Positions 8,601 through 17,272 of a DNA stretch of 64,000 bases are shown in pieces. The stretch's first letter is position 1. Each line of letters opens with the position of its first letter. The notes below the pieces were generated by a model that did not search any database, was not told where the DNA came from, and saw only the letters and a program-made list of their open reading frames with translations. This stretch comes from WVYX01 sp039586815. Lineage in GTDB: Bacteria; Gemmatimonadota; Gemmatimonadetes; Gemmatimonadales; GWC2-71-9. Both the position numbers and the translations under genes were made by a program. The stretch is taken from positions 1-64,000 of the forward strand of contig JBDHJR010000005.1 of the NCBI GenBank assembly GCA_039586815.1. The letters are read 5' to 3'.

Positions 8601-8735
8601 GCTCAGCTCGCACAGGCGGAGGAGCGCTTCGCGCAGTTCACCGGCCGTGACCTGGAGAACCTGAACCGGCAGCTGGAGCGCAGCCGCCAGGAGCCGATGA
8701 CTCTGAAGAGCGTGGAGGAGTGGGAGAGCCAGTAG
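5631..8735 (+). CDS. Secreted BNR/Asp-box (VPS10/sortilin-like) beta-propeller protein
   Basis: A 1034-residue protein with a signal peptide (MISKAAAVLC... ending TATAQ). The body carries eleven Asp-box motifs of the S/T-x-D-x-G-x-x-W/F form, for example RTTDGGDNW, KTSDGGENW, KSTDGGETW, RSTDQGDSW and RTTDYGQTW, typical of sortilin-type ten-bladed propellers often labelled 'glycosyl hydrolase'. The last 250 residues are different: a beta-sandwich-like part (SVRLIKGNDTYESSVTLVPDP) followed by charged helices. No catalytic glycosidase residues can be assigned, so enzymatic activity is unproven. Two further ATGs at 5643 and 5649 are possible starts. A strong terminator follows. Confidence 0.8.
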   Translation: MGNGMRMISKAAAVLCTAAFVLPATATAQVQLDAAAFGGLNARAIGPAVMSGRISAIDAWAEYPVTVWVGTASGGVWKSRDGGVTFQSVFDDHTQSIGAVTIDPSDKNTVWVGTGETWTRNSVSVGTGVYRTTDGGDNWEFVGLGDSERIARIWVSPENGDVVYVCATGHLWNSNEERGLYKTSDGGENWERLLYVDENTGCADLAVDPQDPDIMYAAMWQFRRGPDIFNSGGPGSGLHKSTDGGETWRELTNGLPAGTKGRIAIAIAPSRPSVLYATVEAEKTAMYRSDDTGEHWREINASNSVRQRPFYFSLIVVDPTDFNRVYKPGLSLAVSDDGGNSFSSFMGGGGGNYHSDLHALWIDPNNPYHMILGTDGGVYISHDRGNHWRHVKSLPVSQFYEVAYDMEIPYNVYGGLQDNGSWMGPSRSIAGIQNKDWRNIGFGDGFHAAPDPNDDDVIFVEYQGGMFMRFRKSTGELKDIRPYPQAGEPDLRFNWNAPIHVGPSGALYVGSQFLYRSTDQGDSWQRLSPDLTTNDPARQRQGVSGGLTVDNTTAENNTTIYTISESPHDPQVIWVGTDDGNVQVTRDGGQSWTNVLGNMPDAPSGSWVSHVEAGVHAAGTAYVTFDGHRSGDMQTHVYRTTDYGQTWESLVTEDMEGYAFVIRQDLVNPDLLFVGTEFGLYLSLDGGSSWARFESGLPKRAPVHDLRVHPREHDLIIGTHGRGIYILDDITPLRHLTQAMLDSAVAMLPTRPAELTILASVQDFPGDDEFVGQNPGDAANIVYYLKRRHMFGDMMVEVYDEQGNLVNTAPGGKRRGLNRVAFPTRMKPPKVPAAGSLVQSPGAFFGPRLPEGTYSVRLIKGNDTYESSVTLVPDPRSTATPEDRRMQYETALRLYGMVGRLGYLVDALVGLQDQARERAEAIGRGRTVDRLNQYADRLEEFRAEIVSTSDAGMWSGEEFLREKLVDLYGAVNAYEGRPTDSQMQRIEVMEAQLAQAEERFAQFTGRDLENLNRQLERSRQEPMTLKSVEEWESQ

Positions 8736-8759
8736 GGCGGCAAGAATCCCTCCAGTGCA

Positions 8760-8795
8760 CGAGCCCCGCAGTCGAAGGTCGAGCTGCGGGGCTCG
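8760..8795 (+). terminator. Strong hairpin after the BNR protein gene
   Basis: A perfect 12-bp stem (CGAGCCCCGCAG / CTGCGGGGCTCG) with a 12-base loop lies 25 bases after the stop. It is not followed by a long T-run, but stem strength and position make termination likely. It separates the propeller gene from the next operon. Confidence 0.6.
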
Positions 8796-8867
8796 CTGCG
8801 TGGTGGCACCGCGGCGGACTGGCCGCGCCACGCTCGGCGCGTATTCTTTAGTTGGCCACGCGAGGGG

Positions 8868-10049
8868 ATGACGAAGATGGCACAGACCACTGATGTCGTG
8901 ATCATCGGCGCGGGGATAATGGGGTGCGCCACCGCGTACCACCTGGCGCAGCGCGGCGTGCAGGTGACCGTTGTGGAGAAGGCCACCGTCGGGGCGGGTG
9001 GAACGGGACGCTCCTCGGCCATCATCCGGCAGCACTACTCCAACGAGCTGACCGCCCGGATGGCGCTGCACTCCCTGCGCGTGTTTCAGGAGTGGGACGA
9101 CCGTGTTGGCGGCGAGGTCGGCTTCGAGCAAACCGGATGGGTGGCTTTGGCCGATGCACGCAACAAGGAGGGGCTCGAGGCCAACGTGAAGCTGCAACAG
9201 GGGTACGGGATCGGGACGTCGCTCCTGGGGGCCGAGGAGTTGCTGGAGCTGGTGCCGGGGCTCGAGGTCGAGGATGTCGGAGCCGTGGCTTACGAGCCCC
9301 AGAGTGGGTACGCCGATCCCCATCTCACCGTGAACGGCTACGCCGACGCGGCCAGGCGGCACGGGGCGACCATCGTCGTGGACTGTGAGGTGAGTGGCAT
9401 CCGCATGGCCGGCGACAAAGTCGTCGGCGTGGACACCACCAAGGGGCCGTTCGACGCCCCCGTCGTGGTGAACTGCGCCGGGCCGTGGGGAGCCCGAGTC
9501 GCGGCGCTGGCGGGGGTCGACGTCCCGATCGAGTCCTGCCGGGTGCAGGTGGCCGTGTTCCGCCGACCCCCGGGCTTCGTCACGCATCCGGTCGTGATGG
9601 ATCTGATCAACGGCGTGTACCTGCGTGCGGAGACCGGCGGCCTCACCCTGTTGGGATCGATCGATCCCGGCGAGGCGAATGCAACCGTCGATCCCGACGA
9701 CTACGCCGAGCATTCCGACAGCGAGTTCGAGGCGGAGATGGGCGAGCAGTTCGTGCGCCGCTACCCGCCGATGGACCTGAGCGAGAGCATGGGCGGCTAC
9801 TCCTCGCTGTACGCCGTCACTCCCGACTGGCACCCCATCATCGACGAAGTGCCTGCGGGGAGCGGCTGCTACGTCTGCTCAGGCTTCAGCGGGCACGGCT
9901 ACAAGCTGGGACCGGCGGTCGGGCTCATGACGGCCGACCTCGTCACAAAGGTGACGGAGCCCGAGTTTGCGGCCGACCTCTTCCGGTTCAGCCGGTATGA
10001 GGAGAACGCGCCCGTCCGCGGCCAGTACGAATACAGCATCGCGGGATGA
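8868..10049 (+). CDS. FAD-dependent amine/amino-acid oxidoreductase (sarcosine oxidase beta / DAO family)
   Basis: A 393-residue DAO-superfamily flavoenzyme. The FAD dinucleotide fold is at the N-terminus (VVIIGAGIMGCATAYHLAQRG, residues about 10-30), followed by VVEKATVGAGGTGRSSAIIRQHYS, like SoxB-type sarcosine/glycine oxidases. The C-terminal FAD contact GFSGHGYKLGPAVG is also present. The likely reaction is oxidation of a secondary amine or N-methyl amino acid. It opens a tightly coupled operon, and its stop overlaps the start of the second FAD enzyme by ATGA. The substrate is not determinable from sequence alone. Confidence 0.85.
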   Translation: MTKMAQTTDVVIIGAGIMGCATAYHLAQRGVQVTVVEKATVGAGGTGRSSAIIRQHYSNELTARMALHSLRVFQEWDDRVGGEVGFEQTGWVALADARNKEGLEANVKLQQGYGIGTSLLGAEELLELVPGLEVEDVGAVAYEPQSGYADPHLTVNGYADAARRHGATIVVDCEVSGIRMAGDKVVGVDTTKGPFDAPVVVNCAGPWGARVAALAGVDVPIESCRVQVAVFRRPPGFVTHPVVMDLINGVYLRAETGGLTLLGSIDPGEANATVDPDDYAEHSDSEFEAEMGEQFVRRYPPMDLSESMGGYSSLYAVTPDWHPIIDEVPAGSGCYVCSGFSGHGYKLGPAVGLMTADLVTKVTEPEFAADLFRFSRYEENAPVRGQYEYSIAG

Positions 10050-11314
10050 GCGCAGCAGCCGAGCCTCACGTCGTAGTGGTCGGGGGAGGTGTGATCGGTG
10101 TCTGCTGCGCCTACTTCCTGGCGCGACGCGGCGCGCGGGTAACACTGCTGGAGCGCGACGAGATCGGCAGTGGGGCGTCATTCGGGAACGCCGGGTGCAT
10201 CGCACCCGGCCACGGGCCGATCAACAAGCCCGGCCGCGTGAGTCAGGCTCTCAAGTCGCTGCCGCGCCAAACCAGCCCCCTCTACATCGCTCCACGTTGG
10301 GATCCCGAGTTGGCACGCTGGCTCTGGATGTTCCGCCGGTTCTGCAACGCGGAGCACTGGCACCACGCGTTGCAGGTGCTCGCGCCGCTCAGTCGCGAGA
10401 CGACCGGCCTGTACCGTGAGCTGGTACGCGGCGAGGCGATCGCCTGCGGCTATCGCTCGGAGGGTTACTACGAAGTCTTCCGCACCGAGGAGGGCATGGC
10501 CGCGGGGGCGCGGGAGGCGGACATCATGGAACGACACGGGTTCGGCGCCGATCGCTTGAGCGGAGCGGCGATGCGCGAGCGAGAGCCCGCCCTCAATGAC
10601 CGGGTCGTCGGAGGAGTGTTCCTGCGGGACGGTGGCACCGTCAACCCGCACCGGTTCGTAACCGGAGTGGCCGACCGCGCCGGACGCTACGGAGCCGCGC
10701 TGCGGACGGGGGTGAAAGTGGCGGCGGTCGCGACCAGGGGTCGTGAGGTCACCGGCGTGGAGACCGCGGAGGGGGAGACGATCGCGGCGGACATGGTGGT
10801 GCTCGCCACGGGCGCCTACAGCATCGAGTTGGCGCAGCGCTTGGGCTGCCGCTATCCGCTGCAGGCCGCCAAGGGATACCACAGTGACCGGGCGACCCGA
10901 GAGGGAGAGACGCCGGCGCTGCGCAACACCTGCATGCTGGGTGAGCGATCGGTGTTCTGCACGCCGATGGATGGCTTCGTACGGTTCGCCGGGACACTCG
11001 AGTTCTCCGGTGTGAACCACGAGATCCGGCGGTCCCGCTTGGAGCAGCTCACCAAGTCGGCGAGGCAGTACCTCGAGGGCATCGGAGACGCAGAGGCGCA
11101 ATCGGAGTGGTGTGGGCTGCGTCCGTGCATCGCCGACGGCCTGCCGGTGGTGGGGCCCGTGCCCGGGTACCGGGGCGCATTCGTGGCAACCGGACACGCG
11201 ATGCTGGGACTCACCCTCGGGCCGGTCACCGGCAAGCTCATCAGCGAGTACGTGCTGGACGGAGCGCCGTCGCTCGACCTGGCAGCCCTGCGGCTCGATC
11301 GATTCGGCTCATGA
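10046..11314 (+). CDS. DadA-like D-amino acid dehydrogenase family FAD enzyme
   Basis: A 422-residue DAO-family protein with N-terminal FAD fold (VVVVGGGVIGVCCAYFLARRG), the DadA-type signature SGASFGNAGCIAPGHG and a C-terminal GHAMLGLTLGPVTGK loop. DadA enzymes oxidise D-amino acids to 2-oxoacids and pass electrons to the respiratory chain. It overlaps both neighbours by ATGA, so the three genes are probably translated together. The pairing with a SoxB-like enzyme suggests amine or amino-acid catabolism, but a hydroxyproline- or opine-type substrate is equally possible. Confidence 0.8.
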   Translation: MSAAAEPHVVVVGGGVIGVCCAYFLARRGARVTLLERDEIGSGASFGNAGCIAPGHGPINKPGRVSQALKSLPRQTSPLYIAPRWDPELARWLWMFRRFCNAEHWHHALQVLAPLSRETTGLYRELVRGEAIACGYRSEGYYEVFRTEEGMAAGAREADIMERHGFGADRLSGAAMREREPALNDRVVGGVFLRDGGTVNPHRFVTGVADRAGRYGAALRTGVKVAAVATRGREVTGVETAEGETIAADMVVLATGAYSIELAQRLGCRYPLQAAKGYHSDRATREGETPALRNTCMLGERSVFCTPMDGFVRFAGTLEFSGVNHEIRRSRLEQLTKSARQYLEGIGDAEAQSEWCGLRPCIADGLPVVGPVPGYRGAFVATGHAMLGLTLGPVTGKLISEYVLDGAPSLDLAALRLDRFGS

Positions 11315-12618
11315 AGCTCGTCAGCACGGCGGGCGAAGCTCCGGCCGCGGATCTGAAGACGGCGCTGTTCCAGGGCCTGGCGCCCGACGGCGGGCTGTAC
11401 ATGCCGGCCCGACTCGACCCGTTGGACGAGGCGACGGTCGAAGGCCTGCGCGGTGCCCAGCTCGAGGAAACTGCGCTCACCGTGGCGCGGCAACTGTGGG
11501 GCGATGATGCCGACGGTGTCCATCTCGCCGAGGTCATTGCCAAGGCGCTGAACTTTCCGGTCCCCCTGGTGCAGCTCGACGAGCGCACTTTCGTGCTCGA
11601 GCTGTTTCACGGACCGACGCTGGCATTCAAGGACGTGGGCGCGCGCTTCATGGCGCGACTCATGGCCGGATACCGGGAAGGTGAAGACGGGGTCCTCACC
11701 GTTCTGGTCGCCACCTCCGGCGACACCGGTGGTGCGGTGGCACACGCCTTCGCGGGGCTGCCCCATTTCCGCACGGTGGTGCTCTACCCCGAGGGGCAGG
11801 TTAGTCCGCTACAGGAGCGGCAGTTCACCACGCTGGGGGGCAACGTCGAGGCGCTGGCGGTTGCCGGCACGTTCGACGACTGCCAGCGGTTGGCGAAGGA
11901 GGCGCTGGCCCAGCGGACGCTGCGGGAGCAGCTGCACCTCACGTCCGCCAACTCGATCAACATTGGGCGGCTTCTGCCGCAGATCTTCTACTACTTCCAC
12001 GCCTGGACGCAGCTGCCAGAGGCCGAGGGCGAGGTACTGGTGTGCACGCCCTCCGGTAACTTCGGCAACCTGACTGCCGGCCTCATGGCCAAGCGACTGG
12101 GCCTACCGGCGGCCGGTTTCGTGGCGGCGACCAACGTGAACGACGTCGTGCCCGAGTACCTCGTCACGGGCACCTTTCGGCCGCGCCCCTCGGAGCGCAC
12201 CATCTCCAGCGCCATGGACGTGGGTAATCCGAGTAACTTCGCACGCATGCTGGCGCTGTACGGCAACGACGTGGCCGCCATGCGGCGCGACGTCACAGGC
12301 TCCGTACATACGGACGAGGCGACCAGGGCAGCGATGGCTGATGTGTTCCACCGTTGGGACCGGGTGCTCGATCCCCACTCGGCCGTGGGCTACCTGGCAT
12401 CGCGCACCGTGCTGCAGCAGCGACCCGACGCCAGGGCGATCCTTCTCTCCACGGCTCATGCCGCAAAGTTCGCGGACGTCGTGGAGCCGGCGATCGGCCG
12501 GCCGGTGCCGCTGCCCGGAAGCCTCGCGGCGCTGTACGACCGCCAGCGCAGGGTTGCACGCATCGAAGCGAGGCTGACAGAGCTGGAGCGGGCGCTGCTC
12601 GCAGGTGCGGCGCCGTGA
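11311..12618 (+). CDS. thrC: Threonine synthase
   Basis: A 435-residue PLP enzyme starting at the ATG that overlaps the previous stop. The N-terminal threonine synthase segment (MKLVSTAGEAP... GLAPDGGLYMP), the PLP lysine in LAFKDVG (K107), the loop ATSGDTGGA and CTPSGNFGNLTAG are present. It converts O-phosphohomoserine to threonine in the cytoplasm. It sits inside an operon of FAD amine oxidases rather than with homoserine genes, so this may be a second copy or one with altered substrate use. The very long upstream reading frame is not part of the gene. Confidence 0.9.
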   Translation: MKLVSTAGEAPAADLKTALFQGLAPDGGLYMPARLDPLDEATVEGLRGAQLEETALTVARQLWGDDADGVHLAEVIAKALNFPVPLVQLDERTFVLELFHGPTLAFKDVGARFMARLMAGYREGEDGVLTVLVATSGDTGGAVAHAFAGLPHFRTVVLYPEGQVSPLQERQFTTLGGNVEALAVAGTFDDCQRLAKEALAQRTLREQLHLTSANSINIGRLLPQIFYYFHAWTQLPEAEGEVLVCTPSGNFGNLTAGLMAKRLGLPAAGFVAATNVNDVVPEYLVTGTFRPRPSERTISSAMDVGNPSNFARMLALYGNDVAAMRRDVTGSVHTDEATRAAMADVFHRWDRVLDPHSAVGYLASRTVLQQRPDARAILLSTAHAAKFADVVEPAIGRPVPLPGSLAALYDRQRRVARIEARLTELERALLAGAAP

Positions 12619-12635
12619 GAGGAGGCTGGAACATC

Positions 12636-14414
12636 GTGACCGTGAACCGTTTGATCTCGTTTGCCGCGTGCCTGCTGCTGCCCGTTGCCGCACCGGTGCT
12701 GCACGCCCAGCAGGATGCGCACTCGCAGCTCCACGCGCTGTTCGACGAGGCGTGGGAGTTCGACCTGCGTGAGTTTCCCGTCTTCGCCACCTCTGTGGGC
12801 GACCAGCGGTACAACGACCGCCTGGGCTCGGTGGCGCCCGGCGACCACGCGCGGCGGGCGGAGGCGAATCGCGCGTTCCTGGTGCGGCTCGGCGCGATCG
12901 ATCGGTCCGCCCTCGACGTCACCGACCGCGTGAGCTACGACATGTTCGAGCGCCGGCTGCGTGACGATCGCGCGGGATTCGAGTTCCGCACCTACGAGAT
13001 GCCGATCACGGCCGATGCGGGGTTCCACGTGGCGTTCGCCAGGCTGCCGCGGTTCGTGCCGCTGTTCACGGTGGACGACTACGAGAACTACATCGAGCGC
13101 CTGAGGGCCTACCCCGCGTACGTGCAGCAGCACATCGAGAACATGCGTGCCGGACTCGCCCGGGGGTTCTCGATGCCGCGGATCGTGCTCGAGGGCTACG
13201 AGGTCACGATCGCGTCGCACGTGGTGGACGATCCCGCCGAGAGCACATTCTACGCGCCGTTCGCCACGTTTCCGATCTCGGTTCCGGCGGGTGAGCACGC
13301 CAGGCTGGAAGCCGCCGGGCGTGCGGCGATCGCGGAGGCCGTGGTGCCCGGGTACCGGGCCTTCCTCGAGTTCATGACCGGCGAGTACATGCCCAACACC
13401 CGGACGACGATCGGCGCCTCGGACACGCCCAACGGGACCGATTACTACGCTTTCCTGGTGCGCTACTTCACCACGCTCGACCTCACGCCCGAGGAGGTGC
13501 ACCAGATCGGCCTGCGCGAAGTGGACCGCATCCGCGTCGACATGGATGCGATCATCGAAGAGGTGGAGTTCGCCGGGTCGTTCGCCGACTTCCTCGAGTT
13601 CCTCCGCACCGATCCCCGGTTCTACGCCGACTCGCCCGAAGAGCTGCTGCGGGAGGCCTCGTTCATCGCGAAGCGCATGGACGGCAAGCTCCCCACGCTG
13701 TTCAAGACGCTGCCCCGCCTGCCTTACGGGGTCGCTCCCGTACCGGACCACCTGGCGCCCAAGTACACCGGTGGTCGCTACGTGCCGCCGGCGGAGGGTA
13801 GCACCGAGCCGGGTTACTACTGGGTCAACACCTACAACCTGCCCGCCCGGCCGCTGTACACGCTGCCGGCGCTCACGCTGCACGAGGCGGTGCCGGGCCA
13901 CCACCTGCAGGGCGCTCTTACCCGCGAGCTGGCAGGCCTCCCCGAGTTCCGCCGGCACGCCTACATCAATGCCTTCGGCGAGGGGTGGGGACTCTACTCA
14001 GAGTGGCTGGGCATCGAGGCGGACATCTACACCGACCCGTACAGCAACTTCGGGCGCCTGACCTACGAGATGTGGCGTGCCTGCCGCCTCGTGGTGGACA
14101 CTGGAATCCACGCCTTCGGCTGGACCCGTGACGAGGCGATGGAGTACCTGGCCTCCAATACCGCACTGTCGCTCCACGAAGTGCGCACCGAGACCGATCG
14201 CTACATTTCGTGGCCGGGACAGGCGCTCGCCTACAAGATCGGCGAGCTTACGATTCGCGAGCTGCGCGGCCGTGCGCAGGAGGTGCTGGGAGAGCGCTTC
14301 GACGTGCGGGAGTTCCACGACGTGATTCTGGGCCAGGGCACCGTGCCGATGAGCGTGCTGGAGGACCAGGTGGACGAGTACGTCGCCGCCGTGCTGAGCC
14401 GGGAGACGAGGTGA
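12636..14414 (+). CDS. DUF885 family exported protein (putative metallopeptidase)
   Basis: 592 residues from a GTG 10 bases after AGGAGG; a second GTG at 12642 is possible. An N-terminal signal peptide (LISFAACLLLPVAAPVLHAQ) places it in the periplasm. It matches the DUF885 family over its length, with the hallmark TLHEAVPGHHLQ motif and the later INAFGEGWGLYSEWL segment, proposed to bind metal in a gluzincin-like fold. The biochemical role of the family is largely unproven; an exported peptidase or hydrolase is the best guess. It overlaps the next gene by ATGA, so it is coupled to the GH109 gene. Confidence 0.8.
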   Translation: MTVNRLISFAACLLLPVAAPVLHAQQDAHSQLHALFDEAWEFDLREFPVFATSVGDQRYNDRLGSVAPGDHARRAEANRAFLVRLGAIDRSALDVTDRVSYDMFERRLRDDRAGFEFRTYEMPITADAGFHVAFARLPRFVPLFTVDDYENYIERLRAYPAYVQQHIENMRAGLARGFSMPRIVLEGYEVTIASHVVDDPAESTFYAPFATFPISVPAGEHARLEAAGRAAIAEAVVPGYRAFLEFMTGEYMPNTRTTIGASDTPNGTDYYAFLVRYFTTLDLTPEEVHQIGLREVDRIRVDMDAIIEEVEFAGSFADFLEFLRTDPRFYADSPEELLREASFIAKRMDGKLPTLFKTLPRLPYGVAPVPDHLAPKYTGGRYVPPAEGSTEPGYYWVNTYNLPARPLYTLPALTLHEAVPGHHLQGALTRELAGLPEFRRHAYINAFGEGWGLYSEWLGIEADIYTDPYSNFGRLTYEMWRACRLVVDTGIHAFGWTRDEAMEYLASNTALSLHEVRTETDRYISWPGQALAYKIGELTIRELRGRAQEVLGERFDVREFHDVILGQGTVPMSVLEDQVDEYVAAVLSRETR

Positions 14415-15784
14415 TGAGCAAGGAGCGAGTGAGCCGGCGCGACATCCTGAAGGCCGGCGTCGCGGGGGTGGGCGCAGCGGTGTTGGGCGAGGCATGCAGC
14501 GCGTCCCAGGCGCAGGTCACGCCCGCCGGGCGCGCGCCGGGGCAGGCGCCGGAGCAGCCGTTGGCCGTGCCGCCGCTGGACGTGGTCCGCATCGGTTTCG
14601 TCGGGGTCGGCGGCATGGGCACGGTCCACTGCGAGAACCTGCTGCGAATCGACGGTGTGCGGCTCACCGCGATCTGCGACATCGTCGAGGAAAAGGTCGG
14701 CCGCGTTCAAGACATGGTTGTCGAGGCGGGCCAGCCTCGTCCGGCCGGGTACAGCAGGGGCGAGTGGGACTTCGTGCGCATGTGCGAGGAGGAGGACCTC
14801 GATCTGGTGTTCAACGCCACACCGTGGCGCTGGCACGTGCCGATCTCCGTGACCGCCATGAAGAACGGCAAGCACGCCGCCACCGAGGTACCGGCCGCGG
14901 TAACGCTAGAGGAATGCTGGGAGTTGGTGGAGACGGCCGAGCGGCACCACAAGCACTGCGTCATGATGGAGAACGTGAACTACGGCCGCTGGGAGATGAT
15001 GGTCTTCCACATGGTGCGGCTGGGGATGTTCGGCGAGATCCTGCACGCCGAGGGTGGCTACCTGCACGACCTGCGCGGCATCAAGTTCAGCTCCGAGGGA
15101 GAGGGGCTCTGGCGCCGCGCCCACTCCATGGAGCGCAACGGCAACCTGTACCCCACCCACGGTCTCGGCCCCGTCGCCAACTGCATGGACGTCAACCGGG
15201 GCGACCGGTTCGAGTACCTCGTTTCCATGAGCGGACCGTCGCGCGGGCTGCAGCAATACGCGCAGGAGCACTTTCCTTCTGGGTCGCCCCAGCGGGAGGA
15301 GCGGTTCGTGCTGGGCGACGTGAATGCGAGCCTCATCAAGACCACGCGGGGCCGCACGATCTACGTGGTACACGACACCAACCTTCCCAGGCCCTACTCG
15401 CGCATTCACATGGTGCAGGGCACGAATGGTCTGTTCCAGGGATACCCCAACCGCGTACACATCGAGGGACGCAGTCCGGAGCATCGCTGGGAGCCCGCCG
15501 AGGAATACCTGGAGGAGTTCGAGCACCCGCTTTGGCGCGCCAGGGGAGATATCGGCGAGGGTACCGGTCACGGCAGCATGGACTACCTGGAGGACTACCG
15601 CCTGATCAAGTGCTTGCGGGAGGGAAAGCCCACCGACATGAACGTGTACGACGCCGCCGCGTTGAGCGCGGTCACGGAGCTTTCGGAACGCTCGGTTGGG
15701 AGCCGCAGCCAGCCGGCGGACTTCCCCGACTTCACCCGGGGTCGATGGAAGACGAACCCGCCGCTGGGGATCGTGGAGGCTTGA
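14414..15784 (+). CDS. Glycoside hydrolase family 109 protein (alpha-N-acetylgalactosaminidase-like), Tat-exported
   Basis: A 456-residue Gfo/Idh/MocA-fold protein starting at the ATGA overlap. The N-terminus has a twin-arginine signal (SRRDILKAG). The NAD site GFVGVGGMGTVHCENLL follows at about residue 58. Blocks shared with GH109 are conspicuous: TPWRWHVP, EVPAAVTLEECWELV, MMENVNYGR, NGNLYPTHGLGPV, HDTNLPRPYSR, QGTNGLF and the ending FPDFTRGRWK. The tyrosine/histidine pair in GGYLHDLRG (Y216, H218) occupies the place of the family's catalytic residues. GH109 enzymes use tightly bound NAD+ to remove alpha-linked GalNAc. The next gene, a galactokinase-like enzyme, fits salvage of the released sugar. 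Confidence 0.88.
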   Translation: MSKERVSRRDILKAGVAGVGAAVLGEACSASQAQVTPAGRAPGQAPEQPLAVPPLDVVRIGFVGVGGMGTVHCENLLRIDGVRLTAICDIVEEKVGRVQDMVVEAGQPRPAGYSRGEWDFVRMCEEEDLDLVFNATPWRWHVPISVTAMKNGKHAATEVPAAVTLEECWELVETAERHHKHCVMMENVNYGRWEMMVFHMVRLGMFGEILHAEGGYLHDLRGIKFSSEGEGLWRRAHSMERNGNLYPTHGLGPVANCMDVNRGDRFEYLVSMSGPSRGLQQYAQEHFPSGSPQREERFVLGDVNASLIKTTRGRTIYVVHDTNLPRPYSRIHMVQGTNGLFQGYPNRVHIEGRSPEHRWEPAEEYLEEFEHPLWRARGDIGEGTGHGSMDYLEDYRLIKCLREGKPTDMNVYDAAALSAVTELSERSVGSRSQPADFPDFTRGRWKTNPPLGIVEA

Positions 15785-15788
15785 GGGC

Positions 15789-16994
15789 GTGACGGACCTT
15801 GCCGCCCTGATTGCAGCGTTCACCGCACGGTACGGTGAACCGCCGGCGCACGCAGTGCGCGCTCCCGGGCGGGTGAACCTCATCGGGGAGCACATCGACT
15901 ACAACGGACTCGCCGTGCTTCCCATGGCGATCCAGCGCCGGGTCACACTGCTGTTCCGCCCCCGCGGCGATCCGATCGTCCGCGTCGCCAACACCGAGAA
16001 GGAATACTCGACCAGGTCCTTCGCTCTCGGCGAGGCGATCGAGCCTTACCCCGATGGAGATTGGGGCAACTACCTCAAGGCCGCAGCCCAGGGGTTGGCG
16101 CAGCAGTTCGGTGGCCTGAGCGGGTTCGACGCAGTGCTGACCTCCGACATCCCCGTTGCCTCGGGCTTGAGCTCGTCCTCGGCGCTCACCGTCGCCACCG
16201 CCATGCCGCTGGTAGAGGTGAACCACCTCGAGGCAGATCGCACGATGCTGGCCGAGCTGCTGGCGCGCGCCGAACGCTACGTGGGGACCGAGAGCGGCGC
16301 CATGGACCACGCTGTGTGCCTCGGCGCGAGCGAGGGTGCCGCCCTGCGGGTGGAGTTCGAGCCGCTGCGCATGACTGCCGCGCCGATGCCCAATCGCCTT
16401 GCCATCGTTGTCGCCTCGAGCCGGGTTCGCGCGGAGAAGGCCGGCGCGGTGCGGGACATCTACAACCGGCGCACCAGGGAGTGCCGAGACGCGCTCGATG
16501 CGGTGCTGGGCAAGCTGAAGAAGCGGAAGAAGATCGATTCGTATTCCGCGCTGCTCGCCAAGTTCGACGCGGGCGAGTTGGTCGAGCTGGGCGACACCGT
16601 ACTCGACGGTGACCTGCGCTGCCGCTTTCGGCACGTCGTGAGCGAGGCTACTCGCGTTTCCCGGATGGAGGCTGCACTCGCCGCCGGCAACGTCTCCGAG
16701 GTGGGGCAGCTGCTCAATGAGTCCCACGCGAGCCTGCGTGACGACTATGACGTCAGCACCAAGGAGCTCGACGAGCTGACCGAGTTGGCGGCGACCGGGG
16801 GGGCCAGCGGTGCCCGGCTCACCGGGGCGGGCCTCGGCGGGTGCATCATTGCGGCGTGCGCTCCGGACCAAGCCGAGGCACTGATGGAGAGTCTGATCGA
16901 GACGTTCTACCAGCCGCGCAGATCGACCAAGGACATCGACCAGCACATGTTCGTCGCGGAGCCGTCCGGCGGCACGTCGGTGGAGCGGCTGTAG
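15789..16994 (+). CDS. galK: Galactokinase / GHMP-family sugar kinase
   Basis: 401 residues from a GTG 4 bases after the GH109 stop. All three galactokinase motifs are seen: the substrate signature APGRVNLIGEHIDYNGLAV near the N-terminus, the ATP loop VASGLSSSSALTVATA, and the C-terminal LTGAGLGGCIIAAC. It phosphorylates galactose, or possibly GalNAc, at C1 in the cytoplasm. Position directly behind a GalNAc-releasing GH109 enzyme favours a GalNAc kinase role, but sequence alone does not separate the two. A convergent nucleotidyltransferase and Na+ symporter complete a plausible salvage set. Confidence 0.85.
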   Translation: MTDLAALIAAFTARYGEPPAHAVRAPGRVNLIGEHIDYNGLAVLPMAIQRRVTLLFRPRGDPIVRVANTEKEYSTRSFALGEAIEPYPDGDWGNYLKAAAQGLAQQFGGLSGFDAVLTSDIPVASGLSSSSALTVATAMPLVEVNHLEADRTMLAELLARAERYVGTESGAMDHAVCLGASEGAALRVEFEPLRMTAAPMPNRLAIVVASSRVRAEKAGAVRDIYNRRTRECRDALDAVLGKLKKRKKIDSYSALLAKFDAGELVELGDTVLDGDLRCRFRHVVSEATRVSRMEAALAAGNVSEVGQLLNESHASLRDDYDVSTKELDELTELAATGGASGARLTGAGLGGCIIAACAPDQAEALMESLIETFYQPRRSTKDIDQHMFVAEPSGGTSVERL

Positions 16995-17020
16995 CCGCGC
17001 GAAACCCGAAGTGAGAGAGC

Positions 17021-17272
17021 ATGCCTGAAGAAGTCGTCGTTCTGATAATGGTCGCCATGCTCGGAGGGTTCAGCCTCTCCGGATTGGGCATGATCCTCAA
17101 GGCGCGGGGACGTCGCCACAGCGAGGTAGGACGGGAGGAAGTCGACCGCCTCACCGACGCGGTCGAGACCTTACACGACCAGGTGTATCAGTTGCGAGAC
17201 TCGATGGCGGAGTTGCACGAGCGGGTGGACTTCGCCGAGCGGCTGCTGACGAAGGGCGAGGGAAAGAACTAG
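17021..17272 (+). CDS. Small single-TM coiled-coil protein
   Basis: 83 residues: one hydrophobic helix (about 5-26, VVVLIMVAMLGGFSLSGLGMIL), a basic stop-transfer (KARGRRH), then a charged heptad-like helix ending RVDFAERLLTKG. No family is recognised. The architecture and the closing motif resemble the gene at 26075-26347 (RLDFTERVLAK), so the two are probably paralogues. It is the last gene of the operon and overlaps the stop of the convergent symporter gene by four bases. Confidence 0.6.
   Translation: MPEEVVVLIMVAMLGGFSLSGLGMILKARGRRHSEVGREEVDRLTDAVETLHDQVYQLRDSMAELHERVDFAERLLTKGEGKN

Noticed and set aside
7908..9833. 641-codon open frame on the minus strand across the BNR gene end and the FAD oxidoreductase
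   Set aside because: It is antisense to two well-supported genes, rich in His/Arg/Val as expected of a GC-rich shadow frame, and has no domain-like features.
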